Positions 21,369 to 31,475 of a DNA stretch of 64,000 nt are shown piece by piece. The stretch comes from Clavaria fumosa. Lineage: Eukaryota > Basidiomycota > Agaricomycetes > Agaricales > Clavariaceae. Location: contig OX637796.1 in assembly GCA_951802425.1 (NCBI GenBank), forward strand, positions 992,001-1,056,000. The letters are read 5' to 3'. Below the pieces are notes generated by a model. That model made no database searches and was not told the origin of the DNA. It was given only the letters and a program-made list of their open reading frames with translations. The stretch's first letter is position 1; every line of letters starts with the position of its first letter. The position numbers and the translations under genes are program-made.

Positions 21369-23250
21369 GGGCTCTCAGTAGTGCTGTATGAAGCGGAGGA
21401 TGCGGGCCTTTCTTGCGGGTCTCTGAGGGTTGAGAAAGATGCGCTTAGCTCGTAAGAAGTCGCAGACAGTGTGCTCCCATACCGCTGCTATATGTCATGT
21501 CTGAGTCGGTACGAGCACCGGTGGACATAGAGCGAGGGCGTGAGACTGTCGGTGCCGATGCGACGAACGTGGCGGACTCCATATCAATGCTACCCGGCTC
21601 TGTGTATGTCCCCACACTCGTGAGAAATGATTCGGTGCCAGTGTATATCAGTGTCCGGGTCGGCATGAACGTCTCTGTATTGGTCAGTGTCTCTGTGACA
21701 GTTGTAGTGGGGCCAGTCCTCGTCCTGCTCTTCTCCGAAGTAAGGGACGTGAGGGAGTGCAAGGAACTCCTCTTCCCAGAGCCAGCAGAAAAGGAAGCGG
21801 CATCGGAACCACTACCCGAACTGGGACGATGCCAAGATTGTCAGGACTGCTTTGAGCAAAGGGGGGTAAAGAGACACGGCTCGTAGGCCGCTTACGCTTG
21901 TACTCTCCTTGCAGATCGTCCAATGATGTCGACTTGTGTATGCTATCGCTCCTGCTCGGCAGGATGGCCCGCGCATCACCCATGTATGGCGGATAAAGAG
22001 ATGTAGTGTCATCAGTCGTCATAGCAGCGCATGTGTGCGGTCGAGTCAGAGAGCGAACGCAGATCGGACAAGTCAGGTATGCTCTCCAGCGGCGGTACGA
22101 ACACAGTCGATGCAGAGCCAGAGCCAGAGCGGGCGCTGCTTGCACTGTCGATGGACCGAATCGTCCGGATCGAGCCTGTCGGTGAACGCGTGATAGACCG
22201 ATCATCGAGTGTCACGCTCCTGTCCAGCGCCTCCCTGAAAAGTGCAAACGAGCCTTGGGCGAAGAAAAAAACAGAAAAAAAAATACCAGATCGCGCTGAC
22301 CCATCGGGCTCTCAGTAGTGCTGTATGAAGCGGAGGATGCGGGCCTTTCTCGCGGGTCTCTGAGGGTTGAGAAAGATGCGCTTAGCTCGTAAGGAGTCGC
22401 AGACGGTGTGCTCCCACATACCGCTATACATCATGTCTGAGTCGGTACGAGCACCGGTGGACATAGAGCGAGGGCGTGAGACTGTCGATGCCGATGCAAC
22501 GAACGTGGCGGACTCCATATCGATGCTACCCGGCTCTGTGTATGTCCCCACACTCGTGAGAAATGATTCGGTGCCAGTGTATATCAGTGTCCGGGTCGGC
22601 ATGAACGTCTCTGTATTGGTCAGTGTCTCTGTGACAGTTGTAGTGGGGCCAGTCCTCGTCCTGCTCTTCTCCGAAGTAAGGGACATGAGGGAGTGGAAGG
22701 AACTCCTCTTCCCAGAGCCAGCAGAAAAGGAAGCGGCATCGGAACCACTACCCGAACTGGGACGATGCCAAAATTGTCAGGACTGCTTTGAGCAAAGGGG
22801 GGTAGAGAGACACAGCTCGTAGGCCGCTTGCGCTTGTACTCTCCTTGCAGATTGTCCAATGATGTCGACTTGTGTAGGCTATCGCTCCTGCTCGGCAGGA
22901 TGGCCCGCGCATCACCCATGTATGGCGGATAAAGAGATGTAGTGTCATTAGTCGTCGTAGCAGCGCATGTGTGCGGTCGAGTCACGTCACTCGTTCCAGA
23001 GAGCGAACGCAGATCGGACAAGTCAGGTACGCTCTCCAGTGGCGGTACGAACACGGTCGATGCAGAGCCAGAGCCAGAGCGGGCGCTGCTTGCACTGTCG
23101 ATGGACCGAATCGTCCGGATCGAGCCTGTCGGTGAACGCGTGATAGACCGATCATCGAGTGTCACGCTCCTGTCCAGCGCCTCCCTGAAAAGTGCACACG
23201 AGCCTTGGGCGAAGAAAATAAAAAAACCAGATCGCACTGACCCACCGAAC
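21369..23250. repeat. Tandem duplication, ~937-bp unit, within captured PH gene
   Basis: GGGCTCTCAGTAGTGCTG starts at 21369 and again at 22306; the copies run side by side to about 23250 with few changes. The first junction falls at the PH exon end (sequence read as VSAIW on the minus strand). Each copy holds one intron plus the Ser/Thr-rich exon. Confidence 0.9.
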
Positions 23251-23533
23251 CCTCTCTCGAGCGCGCTCTGCTGCCAGCCTCTCAACACCATCCGCGTATA
23301 AGAGTTGGAACGGACAGGGCACTTCCATCAGTCTAGTTCCACCCTCTTGAGAGTCCATTTCTAGTGCCGCGATCGTCCCGATGTCCTCTCGTGCACTAGG
23401 ATGTCCAGGACTGGGAACGCTGCGCACCTCGTTGCAGGTCAACAAATCCAAAGTGACAACACCACGACCCCCGCCAGGGGCGATCCAAGAGAGAACGATC
23501 ATGTTGGGATAGAGCCAGCACTGGCCTCGCTAC

Positions 23534-24004
23534 TAGTGTACCGTAAATTTGGTCAGGCAAATTTACCATGGTAAATTTACCCCAGTAAATTTGCGCTAAT
23601 TTACTGGTGAATTTCAGTGGGCCCTGGGAGGCCAGGTTAATTTGGGTTAAGTTGCTATATATGGGTGATTTGCATGTTCTTAGAGCAATCCACTCTGAGC
23701 AGCCAGCTTAGACACATTTGTGCAGCATCTAATATCTTCTTGAATGTTGCTATACCTCAGCTATGCTGGCCCTCAAGTTTTTCAAGTTTCCCATCTCCAA
23801 AAGCACAACACTGTGGAATTGAGATCACACCTGGTAGCATTAGCTGGACTAAATTACCCTAATTTGCCCTAATTTACCCAAATTCACTGGCTAATTTGCC
23901 TGGGTTAATTTACCGTCATTTACCTGGGTAAATTTGGCCTGCCCAGACACCCAGGGGAAATTTACCCAGTAAATTTCATGTCAGACCTAATTTACGGAAC
24001 ACTA
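23534..24004. mobile_element. hAT-type MITE (471 bp)
   Basis: Terminal inverted repeats TAGTGTACCGTAAATTTGGT and, inward from the right, TAGTGTTCCGTAAATTAGGT. Exact 8-bp target duplications CTCGCTAC at 23526-23533 and 24005-24012. It is full of GGTAAATTT/AAATTTACC motifs and has no coding capacity. It splits an exon of the captured PH gene; removing it rejoins the reading frame. Probably mobilised by a hAT transposase. Confidence 0.93.
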
Positions 24005-24418
24005 CTCGCTACCCACAGACCCAATCGATTTTGCAATGGGAGTCTTCTCCTTTGGGGCCGTACGACGCAGGGAAGACGCCATGGGCATTGGGGCAGGAGT
24101 ATAACTTGTGTTCGTATCAGTAAACGTATCGGTTACACTAGTGTAGCCACCAGTTGTCGAGGTGTGTCCCTCAGTATTATAAGTCAGTGAACATGAGTCC
24201 GCATGCATGATAGAATGCCGATGTAGCCAGGTAAGAAAGGACCACTTACGAGAGCAAGGATAGGTATGTGTCGCAAATGCCAAAGTTACTGTTGGTCAGT
24301 GGTCGCCGCTGCTGCCAAGAAATTCAACATCACGTGGTTGACAGCTCTGTAAATTTCACGACACTATGTAGTATGTACGACGTATGTACGACAGGAGTTT
24401 CATGGGCATTGGTCTCAA

Positions 24419-24634
24419 TTACAAGACATCCAAGCCATCAATATCAATAAAGCCAGCAACCAATCCTTGTTTCATTGATTGAAAAGCCTGATTGTTCCGT
24501 GCAAGACTGTACAAATCAGCCATCATTTTCTCATACCCCTGAGGATTTGCACTTTTGATGGACTCGAGGATGTCAATATGCATGCGATATGCCGAAATAA
24601 ACCGGTTAGCAGTAAAATCGGCACTGCCATGCAT
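24419..24634 (-). pseudogene. Plavaka accessory gene, last exon (3' part)
   Basis: Reads MHGSADFTANRFISAYRMHI, then LESIKSANPQGYEKMMADLY and a short tail to TAA at 24419. It continues, in frame, the exon ending at 31476 (VYASLVEWESGS) when the element at 24635-31475 and one AT are removed. The C-terminal part resembles the basidiomycete DUF6532 family by pattern; that assignment is tentative. Confidence 0.6.
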
Positions 24635-26241
24635 CAGGAAAAGTGCAAAGTGACTTATGATTACTTAACTTTACTTAGCCATCTTAAATGTGTGATTAAG
24701 ACTATCAAGACAGTCTCAGATGACAAAGTTGTCTTGGGGATGTCTTAATTTTTTTATAAATAATGGAATCTAAGACATGATAAGTATAACCAAGTAGCCA
24801 AGATTATAAGCACCAGATGAAAATAGTACTAAGAGCAAAAAGCCATGGTATAAGAGCTCAAGTGCTATGCCTAAGAAAACATCTGTCCTAGGACTGTCCA
24901 GGCATTAAGATAATATCTTTCATAAGACCATCCAGAAGTTGAGATGTAATTTTAAGAAATGGTTTCACCCAATCCAAGACCAAATAAGATGGCTAGATGA
25001 CAAGCTTTAAACTTAAGAAAAATATCTTTTCTAAGACCATCCAGATGTAATTACAGAGAGGAGGGTGCCACCCAATCCAAGCCCAAATAAGGTGGCAAGT
25101 ACAGCTCCAGCTTTCTCAAGATGACAAGATCTAAACCTAAGAAAATAACTTTTCTAAGACCATCTAGCTATTAAGGTAATATCTTTTCTAAGACCATTCA
25201 GATATTAAGATGTAATTTAATGAAGTGGTGCACCCAAGCCATTGAAGCCAAGACCAAGAAGATGACCAGCAGAGTCTCAATCAAATGTCTTAAAATGACT
25301 TAATCTACTGCATCAGGAAACATCAAATTTTCTTAACCAAACATAGCTGAACTTAGCCAGCTTAAAGCACCTTAGCCAGCTTGACACAACTAGCTACATA
25401 TCAACAAGACAGCTAAGATGGCTAAGATGTATAAGACAAGCTGCCACTGCCATTGCCACCACCATCACCACTGCTACCTCTATTGCCACTGCTGCCACCA
25501 CTGTCACTGCTTTGCCACTACTGCTGTATTTCTGTCACCATCACTGCTTTGCTGCTGATGCTGCTGATGCTGTTGGTCTTAGAATGAATGTTGTCTTAGG
25601 TGTAGTGCTTGAGCACCCTTATGGCCAAAGATCCCCACAGTGCAGTCAAAGTTCAGTCTGAACTGGTCACTGAATCCAAACTTTGGTTCAGTCCTCAGAT
25701 GTTCACTTCCTCACCTGAATTGAACTTGCAGTTCAGTTCTGGGTTCACTATTAGAGGATACTGCCTAATCAGGGTGAGGCTGTGTCAGCATTGCCTGTGA
25801 AGTGCGAAGTTCCTGCAATTTCAAACTCAGCATGACAACTGTGGGTTCTCAACAACCAATAAATGGATTACCTTCAAATTTTGATAGGATATAAACACTT
25901 ATTAGGATGGCTTATATTAATATTTTCATGATTTATACACATTTACTGAGGGCGCAGGAACAAATCCGCGTTGTGTTTATTTTAAATGGGGGTGGGCAAT
26001 CCCTGTAACGGCGCGTTAGCGTGACGTCACGGCCTGTGACAGAATGCGTGACAAAGGCTGACACAACTCATTCCAAGCACTACTCAGTGACCACAAATGG
26101 GTTTTTGTTGGTTCTTTCAATGCTGGTACCTTGAGGAATAGTAATACTATACCTTCTGAATGTTATTTTACATATTTAATACAATGGTCATGGGAAATTT
26201 ACTCTCTCACAGTCCATGTCTCAACACATCAGAGAATAAAT

Positions 26242-29217
26242 TCAGTCCTCATCAATCCAGTCACTTCCTTCTTGGTCCAGATCAAACACCTCTCCCTCCT
26301 CTGTTTGAACACCTAATGTAGGCACATCTGTCTTCCAGTGCCCAGCATTTAGGCCATCAATGGCTTCTAAAAGGGCTGATCTAATCTCATTCACCCTTGT
26401 TCTGGTATTAATGGTATTGAGATTAGGAGCCCCTGCCATTTGATAAGCAAGCAAATGTGTCTTCAGCTGCTCTCCTTTCAGCTTCTTTATCTCCTCCTTA
26501 TCAGTGATCAATTTGACAGTGGCAATTTCTTCAGCAAGTTTCAATGCCTTGTTCTTCTTGGCCCTTCTACCTGCTGCCTTCTTGGCATTCTTGGCTTGTT
26601 CATATTCAACCTGTGCCTTTCTCCTCATTGCTTCTATCTTATGAGAATCAGCATCACGAGCCATTTTACGTAAGAACTTATAGTCCTCAGGTTGGAAATT
26701 TTCATCCATGAATTGTTGTGTCTCATTGTGATGAAACATTGCTTGAGCATTGTATTGCAGCAGGGTAAGCTGAGACTGCCGTCGCATGAGAACTCGAAAT
26801 GAGCCAAGAGCACCCTCATTCACATCATTGGTTGGAGGCATCCAAGCCAATTCACATTCATCTGCTGTTGCTTCATCAATCAATCCTCCTGGAGCAAACT
26901 CTGATATGAAGCGTTTCCATGTGTCATATGCACCCTGGAAAAATGCAATCATAATACCTCTGAGATGAGGCAGTTCTGGAGCAATCTGATGGATAGCAGC
27001 AACTGTCCTTGGTGAATACCAAGGCTGTCCATCTAATGCCCCTGTCTCATGTGTGACAGCAGGACCAAGCAGAAAATCTGGATCCTCAAGAATCCTTTTC
27101 ATGTGGGCATGGACTTGATGATGCAGTGGCCCCAGTTTAAGCATATTTACTCCTGGCTTGCGAATCTGCTGAATGTATGGATGTGTGATAACTTGGGCAT
27201 ATAATGCCAGCACTACAAGCTCTGTCTTTGTAGCATTACAATGAAGGGCATTCCACAGGTTCTGTTCCATATGACTGAATCGCAATGTCTGCTTTTTCTC
27301 TCTGATGAACTCCAGAAATCTCACATAATGTGGAAGATGTAGGATTAGTGTTGCTGCAGCTTCACAATATGATTGAAAGCGATTGTTAGAAGTGTCTGGG
27401 AAAGTCAGATTCTCCTGGACATTTGCTTTCCACCACCAACGAAAAGTATCATGATGACCCTTCTTGTCATTTTTGTTGTTGAAGATGTCACCTGCAAGCT
27501 TAGCTGCTTTAACACCACCACAAGTCACTCTCTCTAATGCCTGCTCCTGAGCAGCTGTAACAGCATCTGATTCTGGTGCATAGCCCTTCAATACAGCTGC
27601 ATTGTCTCGATTTGCCAAAAGAACAGGTCCTGGAATATTGTTCTCTCCCCACCAAGCCATCATTCTTGAGTTTCCTCCTCTTACTGTGTTCAAGTCCTTA
27701 TGACAGCCACAGCCTTCCCAGATAAAAAGCTTCAATATGTGCTTCTCATCAGTTGATAGCATCTCAAATGCATCTTTTCCAAGCTCTATTACTTGCTTTT
27801 CCATCATGGCAGCCTCCCTTTCAGATTGCACACTTTGTGGTAATCTGCTCCACTTTCCATCTCCTCCAGCAGCATCAATCATTTCTTTTCTTGCCTCCAT
27901 GAATGATGGAACAAGCTCCTGGTTAGATTTATTGAGCATCTCATCTTCACCAAGGGACTGATATGTGGCTAACAGCTTCTCCTGCTGGAGAAGTTGGGCA
28001 TCTCTTTTTTCCTTTGCACAGTGATCTGACATCATCCCATTCAACTTGACAAAAATATCAATGACTCGAAGGAGGTTCCCTGAACGTTTTGCCAGGGGAC
28101 TCTGATTGTAGATATCAGATATGCCACCTAAAAGCTCTTTCCAGGATTTGATGGATTGCTCACTGCTTCCATCAAGAGGGGCACAAATGCCCAGGAAGCG
28201 TGTTTTTTGCTTTGTGGTAATGCTTCCATCTGCAGCCTGGGATTCCACTTTGTAGTTCACATGTCTTGTGTTGTAATTGATATTACGGTGCATTGTCCCA
28301 TCAGCACTGAAGGTCATGCCCAATGTATCTCCCATCTCATGGCCTAATTGGACCTGGGCTGCATAATATCCCTCTAAGACAACTCTGGAAACTGTGCGTC
28401 TGCTGATGTTTCCTTTGGCTACAATGCCAGCAGTCTTTAAAGTGGCATAGATGATATCATGGACTGAATCTCTGGAGCATCCTGCTTGTACCAGCAGACG
28501 AATGAGATTTCTGGTCTTCTCTGTATAAATGCCTTTGTGGAGGAGGTGGTGAACTGTGTGTTTCTTGTGCAACTCTTCCACTGCTCTCTTCACTGCATTC
28601 CCCTTGGAGGTGACAGCTCTTTTATAAGATATTTTCAACTGAGCTATCAGCTTTCTTGACTCTTTGAGCTTCTGGTCAACTTGAGCAAGCTTCTTTTGAG
28701 AATGAGCTGCTTCTGCAGTAAATCTTCCCAAGGCACTTGTCAACTCATTCCTGAGGACAGCATTTTGCCTCTCAACCTTCATCAAGTTATCCACAGTTGC
28801 AGATGCCCTGCCAACAACTTGCTTAAAATCCTTGGATCTCTTGGAGTCTGCAGACTGCAAGATTTTGATCTGCTGCTCCAGAAATGTTTTTCTGATTTGT
28901 CCCCTTTGTCGTGCACGTTGTTCAACTCGAAGCCTCTTGTAAAGTTCCTTTGCATGCTCTGCCTTGGCATTGAAAGCTTTGGCCAGCCCCTCAGATTTTG
29001 CCTGTTCAGCATGCAGTTTCTTCTCTAGCCCTGCAGACTTCTGCTTCTCTGCCTTCAAGGCTGCCTCCAATGAGGTAATGGATGCCCTCAGAGTCTCTGC
29101 CTCATCTGAAAACTTTGTATTATCACCAACTAATCCAATCCCCCCCTCTCCTTCCAACACAGCCCTAGCCTGGGCAAGATTCTGCAACTGAGCAGACTTC
29201 CTGGCTGATTTTGGCAT
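26242..29217 (-). CDS. Putative transposase of the 4.0-kb element (~991 aa)
   Basis: Single uninterrupted frame; I take ATG at 29217 (MPKSARKSAQ) because the further-upstream start is GTG. Residues ~30-235 are a long coiled coil rich in Lys/Glu/Gln. A helical block follows (NLIRLLVQAGCSRDSVHD, ISRRTVSRVVLEGYYAAQ) that could bind DNA. The conserved-looking centre has MTFSADGTMHRNINYNTRH, LFIWEGCGCHKDLNTVRGGN, ANRDNAAVL and FPDTSNNRFQSYCEAAA. The C-terminal part has WMPPTNDVNEGALGSFRVLM, then a basic helical tail (KKAAGRRAKKNK). Asp in SADG and Glu in DVNEG are candidate catalytic acids of an RNase-H-like fold; this is inference. I recognise the pattern as a repeated hypothetical protein of mushroom genomes. 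Intact, with no stop or frameshift. Confidence 0.75.
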   Translation of the reverse strand: MPKSARKSAQLQNLAQARAVLEGEGGIGLVGDNTKFSDEAETLRASITSLEAALKAEKQKSAGLEKKLHAEQAKSEGLAKAFNAKAEHAKELYKRLRVEQRARQRGQIRKTFLEQQIKILQSADSKRSKDFKQVVGRASATVDNLMKVERQNAVLRNELTSALGRFTAEAAHSQKKLAQVDQKLKESRKLIAQLKISYKRAVTSKGNAVKRAVEELHKKHTVHHLLHKGIYTEKTRNLIRLLVQAGCSRDSVHDIIYATLKTAGIVAKGNISRRTVSRVVLEGYYAAQVQLGHEMGDTLGMTFSADGTMHRNINYNTRHVNYKVESQAADGSITTKQKTRFLGICAPLDGSSEQSIKSWKELLGGISDIYNQSPLAKRSGNLLRVIDIFVKLNGMMSDHCAKEKRDAQLLQQEKLLATYQSLGEDEMLNKSNQELVPSFMEARKEMIDAAGGDGKWSRLPQSVQSEREAAMMEKQVIELGKDAFEMLSTDEKHILKLFIWEGCGCHKDLNTVRGGNSRMMAWWGENNIPGPVLLANRDNAAVLKGYAPESDAVTAAQEQALERVTCGGVKAAKLAGDIFNNKNDKKGHHDTFRWWWKANVQENLTFPDTSNNRFQSYCEAAATLILHLPHYVRFLEFIREKKQTLRFSHMEQNLWNALHCNATKTELVVLALYAQVITHPYIQQIRKPGVNMLKLGPLHHQVHAHMKRILEDPDFLLGPAVTHETGALDGQPWYSPRTVAAIHQIAPELPHLRGIMIAFFQGAYDTWKRFISEFAPGGLIDEATADECELAWMPPTNDVNEGALGSFRVLMRRQSQLTLLQYNAQAMFHHNETQQFMDENFQPEDYKFLRKMARDADSHKIEAMRRKAQVEYEQAKNAKKAAGRRAKKNKALKLAEEIATVKLITDKEEIKKLKGEQLKTHLLAYQMAGAPNLNTINTRTRVNEIRSALLEAIDGLNAGHWKTDVPTLGVQTEEGEVFDLDQEGSDWIDED

Positions 29218-29263
29218 TTGACACTGAGTGTGCAAAATATGCCAAAACTTGAAGAAAGGCACT

Positions 29264-29950
29264 CAAACAAGAAATCTAGAAGTTGGGAATTAGTCATATA
29301 TACCAGAAATACACACAATCTTACCAGTAAGCTGGGGAGGTATGAAAAGGGTGTCCTCCCTAGGGTGAGAGGTGCCAAAGGTGGTTGAGGGTTGTAATAA
29401 GGCAAAATCAAGGAGAGGAACAGAGAGAGAGTTTGTAGAAGAGACCAGGATAGGCAGATAGTGTATACAAAGGTGCCCAGGGTGCAATGAGAGAGGAGCA
29501 AAGTCAAGGAATGACACAGAAAGTCATAGAATGTGCACTGCCGCACAAGCTGTGGCTGTGCCACACCCAGGTCGTGGCTATGCTGCACCCAGCCTACACT
29601 CAAACTTGTAATGCTATAGACTCACTCAGATTTGAGATTCAGTCTTCGGTTTAGTGAGCAAGATTACTCAGAACAAGCTGTTCTACAAATGTTATTGACT
29701 AGAAATTTAAGATACCTTCCCAAAACCTAGATATGGGCTGTTACTATGTCATAACTCAAAATCTAAGTGTAATAAAAATATTTTGGTCAATAACTTTTGT
29801 AGAATACATGCCTCTGAGTAATTTGTTTCACCAAAGCTTACACTCAATCTCAATATCCAATGAGCCTATAGATTTACAGCTTTTGTGTCACTGTTTGAGC
29901 CTGTGACACCTGCACGAGCCTGTGTGACCGCTTGTCACGCATCACGGGAA
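29264..29950. other. Upstream region of the 4.0-kb element's gene
   Basis: About 700 bp between the gene start and the right TIR. Contains inverted TCACxCAGGC-type motifs near 29890-29945 matching the left subterminal region (26020-26060). No other gene was seen. Presumably promoter plus transposase-binding sites. Confidence 0.5.
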
Positions 29951-30002
29951 TTGCCCACCCCCATTTTAAACTCCGACCTTCAGAAAGTCGTCACATGCTG
30001 CT

Positions 30003-31066
30003 ATGTTGAACTTCTCGTTCTCCTCCCACCATCACCCATGCCTCTTTGACGACGACGGCGGCGGCACCTTTTCTCTTTTCCCTTCCCTCTCCCCCATCCC
30101 CAGCAATGACAACAACGGCGGCGGCACCCTCTCCCTCCTCTCTCTCTCTCTCCTCCCTCTATCTCATCCCCAGCAACGACAACGGCACCCTCACCCTCAC
30201 CTCCAGCAACGACGATAACGGCGAAGGCACCCTCGCCCTCACCTCCAGCGACGACGACGGCGGCACCTTCACCCTCACCCTCTCTCCTCCAGCGATGACG
30301 GCGGCGGCCCTCTCCCCCTCTTTCTCCTCCGGTGACAACGACGGCGGCGGCACCCTCAGGGAGGGTCCATCAGGTGCGTCCTCTCCTTCTTTGTTCATAT
30401 TCTTTTCATATTTTATTCTTTACAGAGTGATGGTGAGGGCGCAATGGCGGCGGCAGCAACATCGACGGCGGCGGCGGCGGCGGCGGCGGCAGCAACATCG
30501 ATGGCGGCGGCGGCGGCGGCAGCAGCAACGTCGATGGTGGCGGCGACGGTAGCAACATCGACGGCGGCGGCGGCGGCAGCAGCAGCAGTAGCAACGGCTG
30601 CGACGGAGCAACAGCAGCGGCGGCGGCGGCAGCAGCAACGGCGGTGGCGGCGGCAACGGAGCAACAGCAGCAACGGCGGCAGCAGCAGCAAAGCGACGGC
30701 GGCAGCGGCAGCAACAGCAGCGGCGGCGGCGGCGACGGCGGCAACAACAGCAGCGGCGGCGGCAGCGACGGCGGCAGCAGCAGCAACGGCGGCGGCGGCG
30801 ACGGCGGCAGCAGCAGCAACGGCGGCGGCGGTGGCGACGGCGGCAGCAGCAGCAACGGCGGCGGCGGTGGCGACGGCGGCAGCAGCAGCAACGGCGGCGG
30901 CGGCGGCAACGGCGGCAGCAGCAGCAACGGCGGCGGCAACGGCGGCAGCAGCAGCAACGGCGGCGGCAACGGCGGCAGCAGCAGCAACGGCGGCGGCAAC
31001 GGCGGCAGCAGCAGCAACGGCGGCGGCGGCGGCGGCGGAGCAATAGCAGCAGTGGCGGCGGCTCCT
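30003..31066. repeat. CNG/AAC trinucleotide tract (GGC-AGC-AAC) with imperfect longer repeats
   Basis: From 30436 to about 31045 nearly every codon is GGC, AGC or AAC (plus GCG/GAC), arranged in repeats of roughly 30-33 bp such as GGCGGCAGCAGCAGCAACGG. All six frames stay open (poly-Ala, Ser/Gly, Gln, Leu/Pro, Arg/Cys), so the ORFs here are compositional and not called as genes. A less regular GGC/ACC/CTC-rich stretch precedes it (30003-30350). Confidence 0.93.
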
Positions 31067-31475
31067 TATATGTTCTTATGTGTACTTGACTGTACTTCAT
31101 TAAGAACATTTGTCTTAATAACTACTTGAATACTAATAAGTTGAGTCTAATTTGAGGATTAAGATCATTGAAGTTGGGCCAAGTGCTGGTCAAGAAAGTT
31201 TTATGTTTCCTGATGTGTTTAAGACAGGTTTCAGTCAGATTCAGTAGCTGTAAGGCTAACTTTCAGCTCTTAATTATACTTGATGCCTCTTGGTCTGCCA
31301 GATGCTAAGAATCATTAAGGCCTGCCAAGATTATTAAGATGTATCTAAGACAAATCTGGAAAATTGGATTGTCTTAGACTAAGACAGTCTCGTTTTAGTC
31401 CAACTTGTCTTAATTTTTCTTAAATCCAACTTAAGACAGGTCTAAGACTGCCTAAGTCACTTTGCACTTTTCCTG

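Larger units (their letters stand above)
20984..24283 (-). pseudogene. Captured PH-domain protein gene fragment, internally duplicated
   Basis: Minus-strand coding remnants with introns. Upstream exon (about 24200-24013, resuming 23525) reads SVTDTFTDTNTSYTPAPMP, KEKTPIAKSIGS, then MIVLSWIAPGGGRGVVTLDL and CPFQLLYADGVERLAAERAR, RVRWVSAIW. A poly-T intron (about 23230-23175) joins EALDRSVTLDDRSITRSPTG. Ser/Thr-rich tails follow (SIRTIRSIDSASS, VFVPPLESIPDLSDL, TGPTTTVTETLTNTETF). The RVRWVSAIWEALDR end is that of a pleckstrin-homology domain. It is a host-type gene inside a transposon, with no intact start, a 937-bp duplication and a MITE insertion, so probably non-functional. I infer gene capture. 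Confidence 0.7.
25987..29963 (-). mobile_element. 4.0-kb DNA transposon of an unrecognised family
   Basis: Terminal inverted repeats TGGGGGTGGGCAAT(C/T)CC, with 7-bp direct repeats TTTTAAA at 25980-25986 and 29964-29970. Subterminal sequences at both ends repeat GTGACA and GCGTGAC. One long ORF fills the interior on the minus strand. The combination of long TIR, 7-bp target duplication and single large gene is that of an autonomous cut-and-paste transposon. I cannot place it in a named superfamily; KDZ-type is one possibility. Confidence 0.8.
24635..31475. mobile_element. TIR element with TAAGAC subterminal motifs (6.8 kb including nested insert)
   Basis: Perfect terminal inverted repeats of at least 22 bp beginning CAGGAAAAGTGCAAAGTGAC. 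Flanked by AT at 24633-24634 and 31476-31477; taking this as a 2-bp target duplication rejoins a reading frame exactly. Both ends (24650-25450, 31080-31460) are dense in TAAGAC/GTCTTA in both orientations. Without the nested 25987-29963 element it has no transposase-like gene, only a trinucleotide tract, so it looks non-autonomous. The CAGGAAAA ends resemble those of the surrounding Plavaka-like element. Confidence 0.85.

Noticed and set aside
30046..31129. Long poly-Ala, poly-Ser/Gly, poly-Pro/Leu and Arg/Cys ORFs
   Set aside because: All six frames are open because of the trinucleotide composition.
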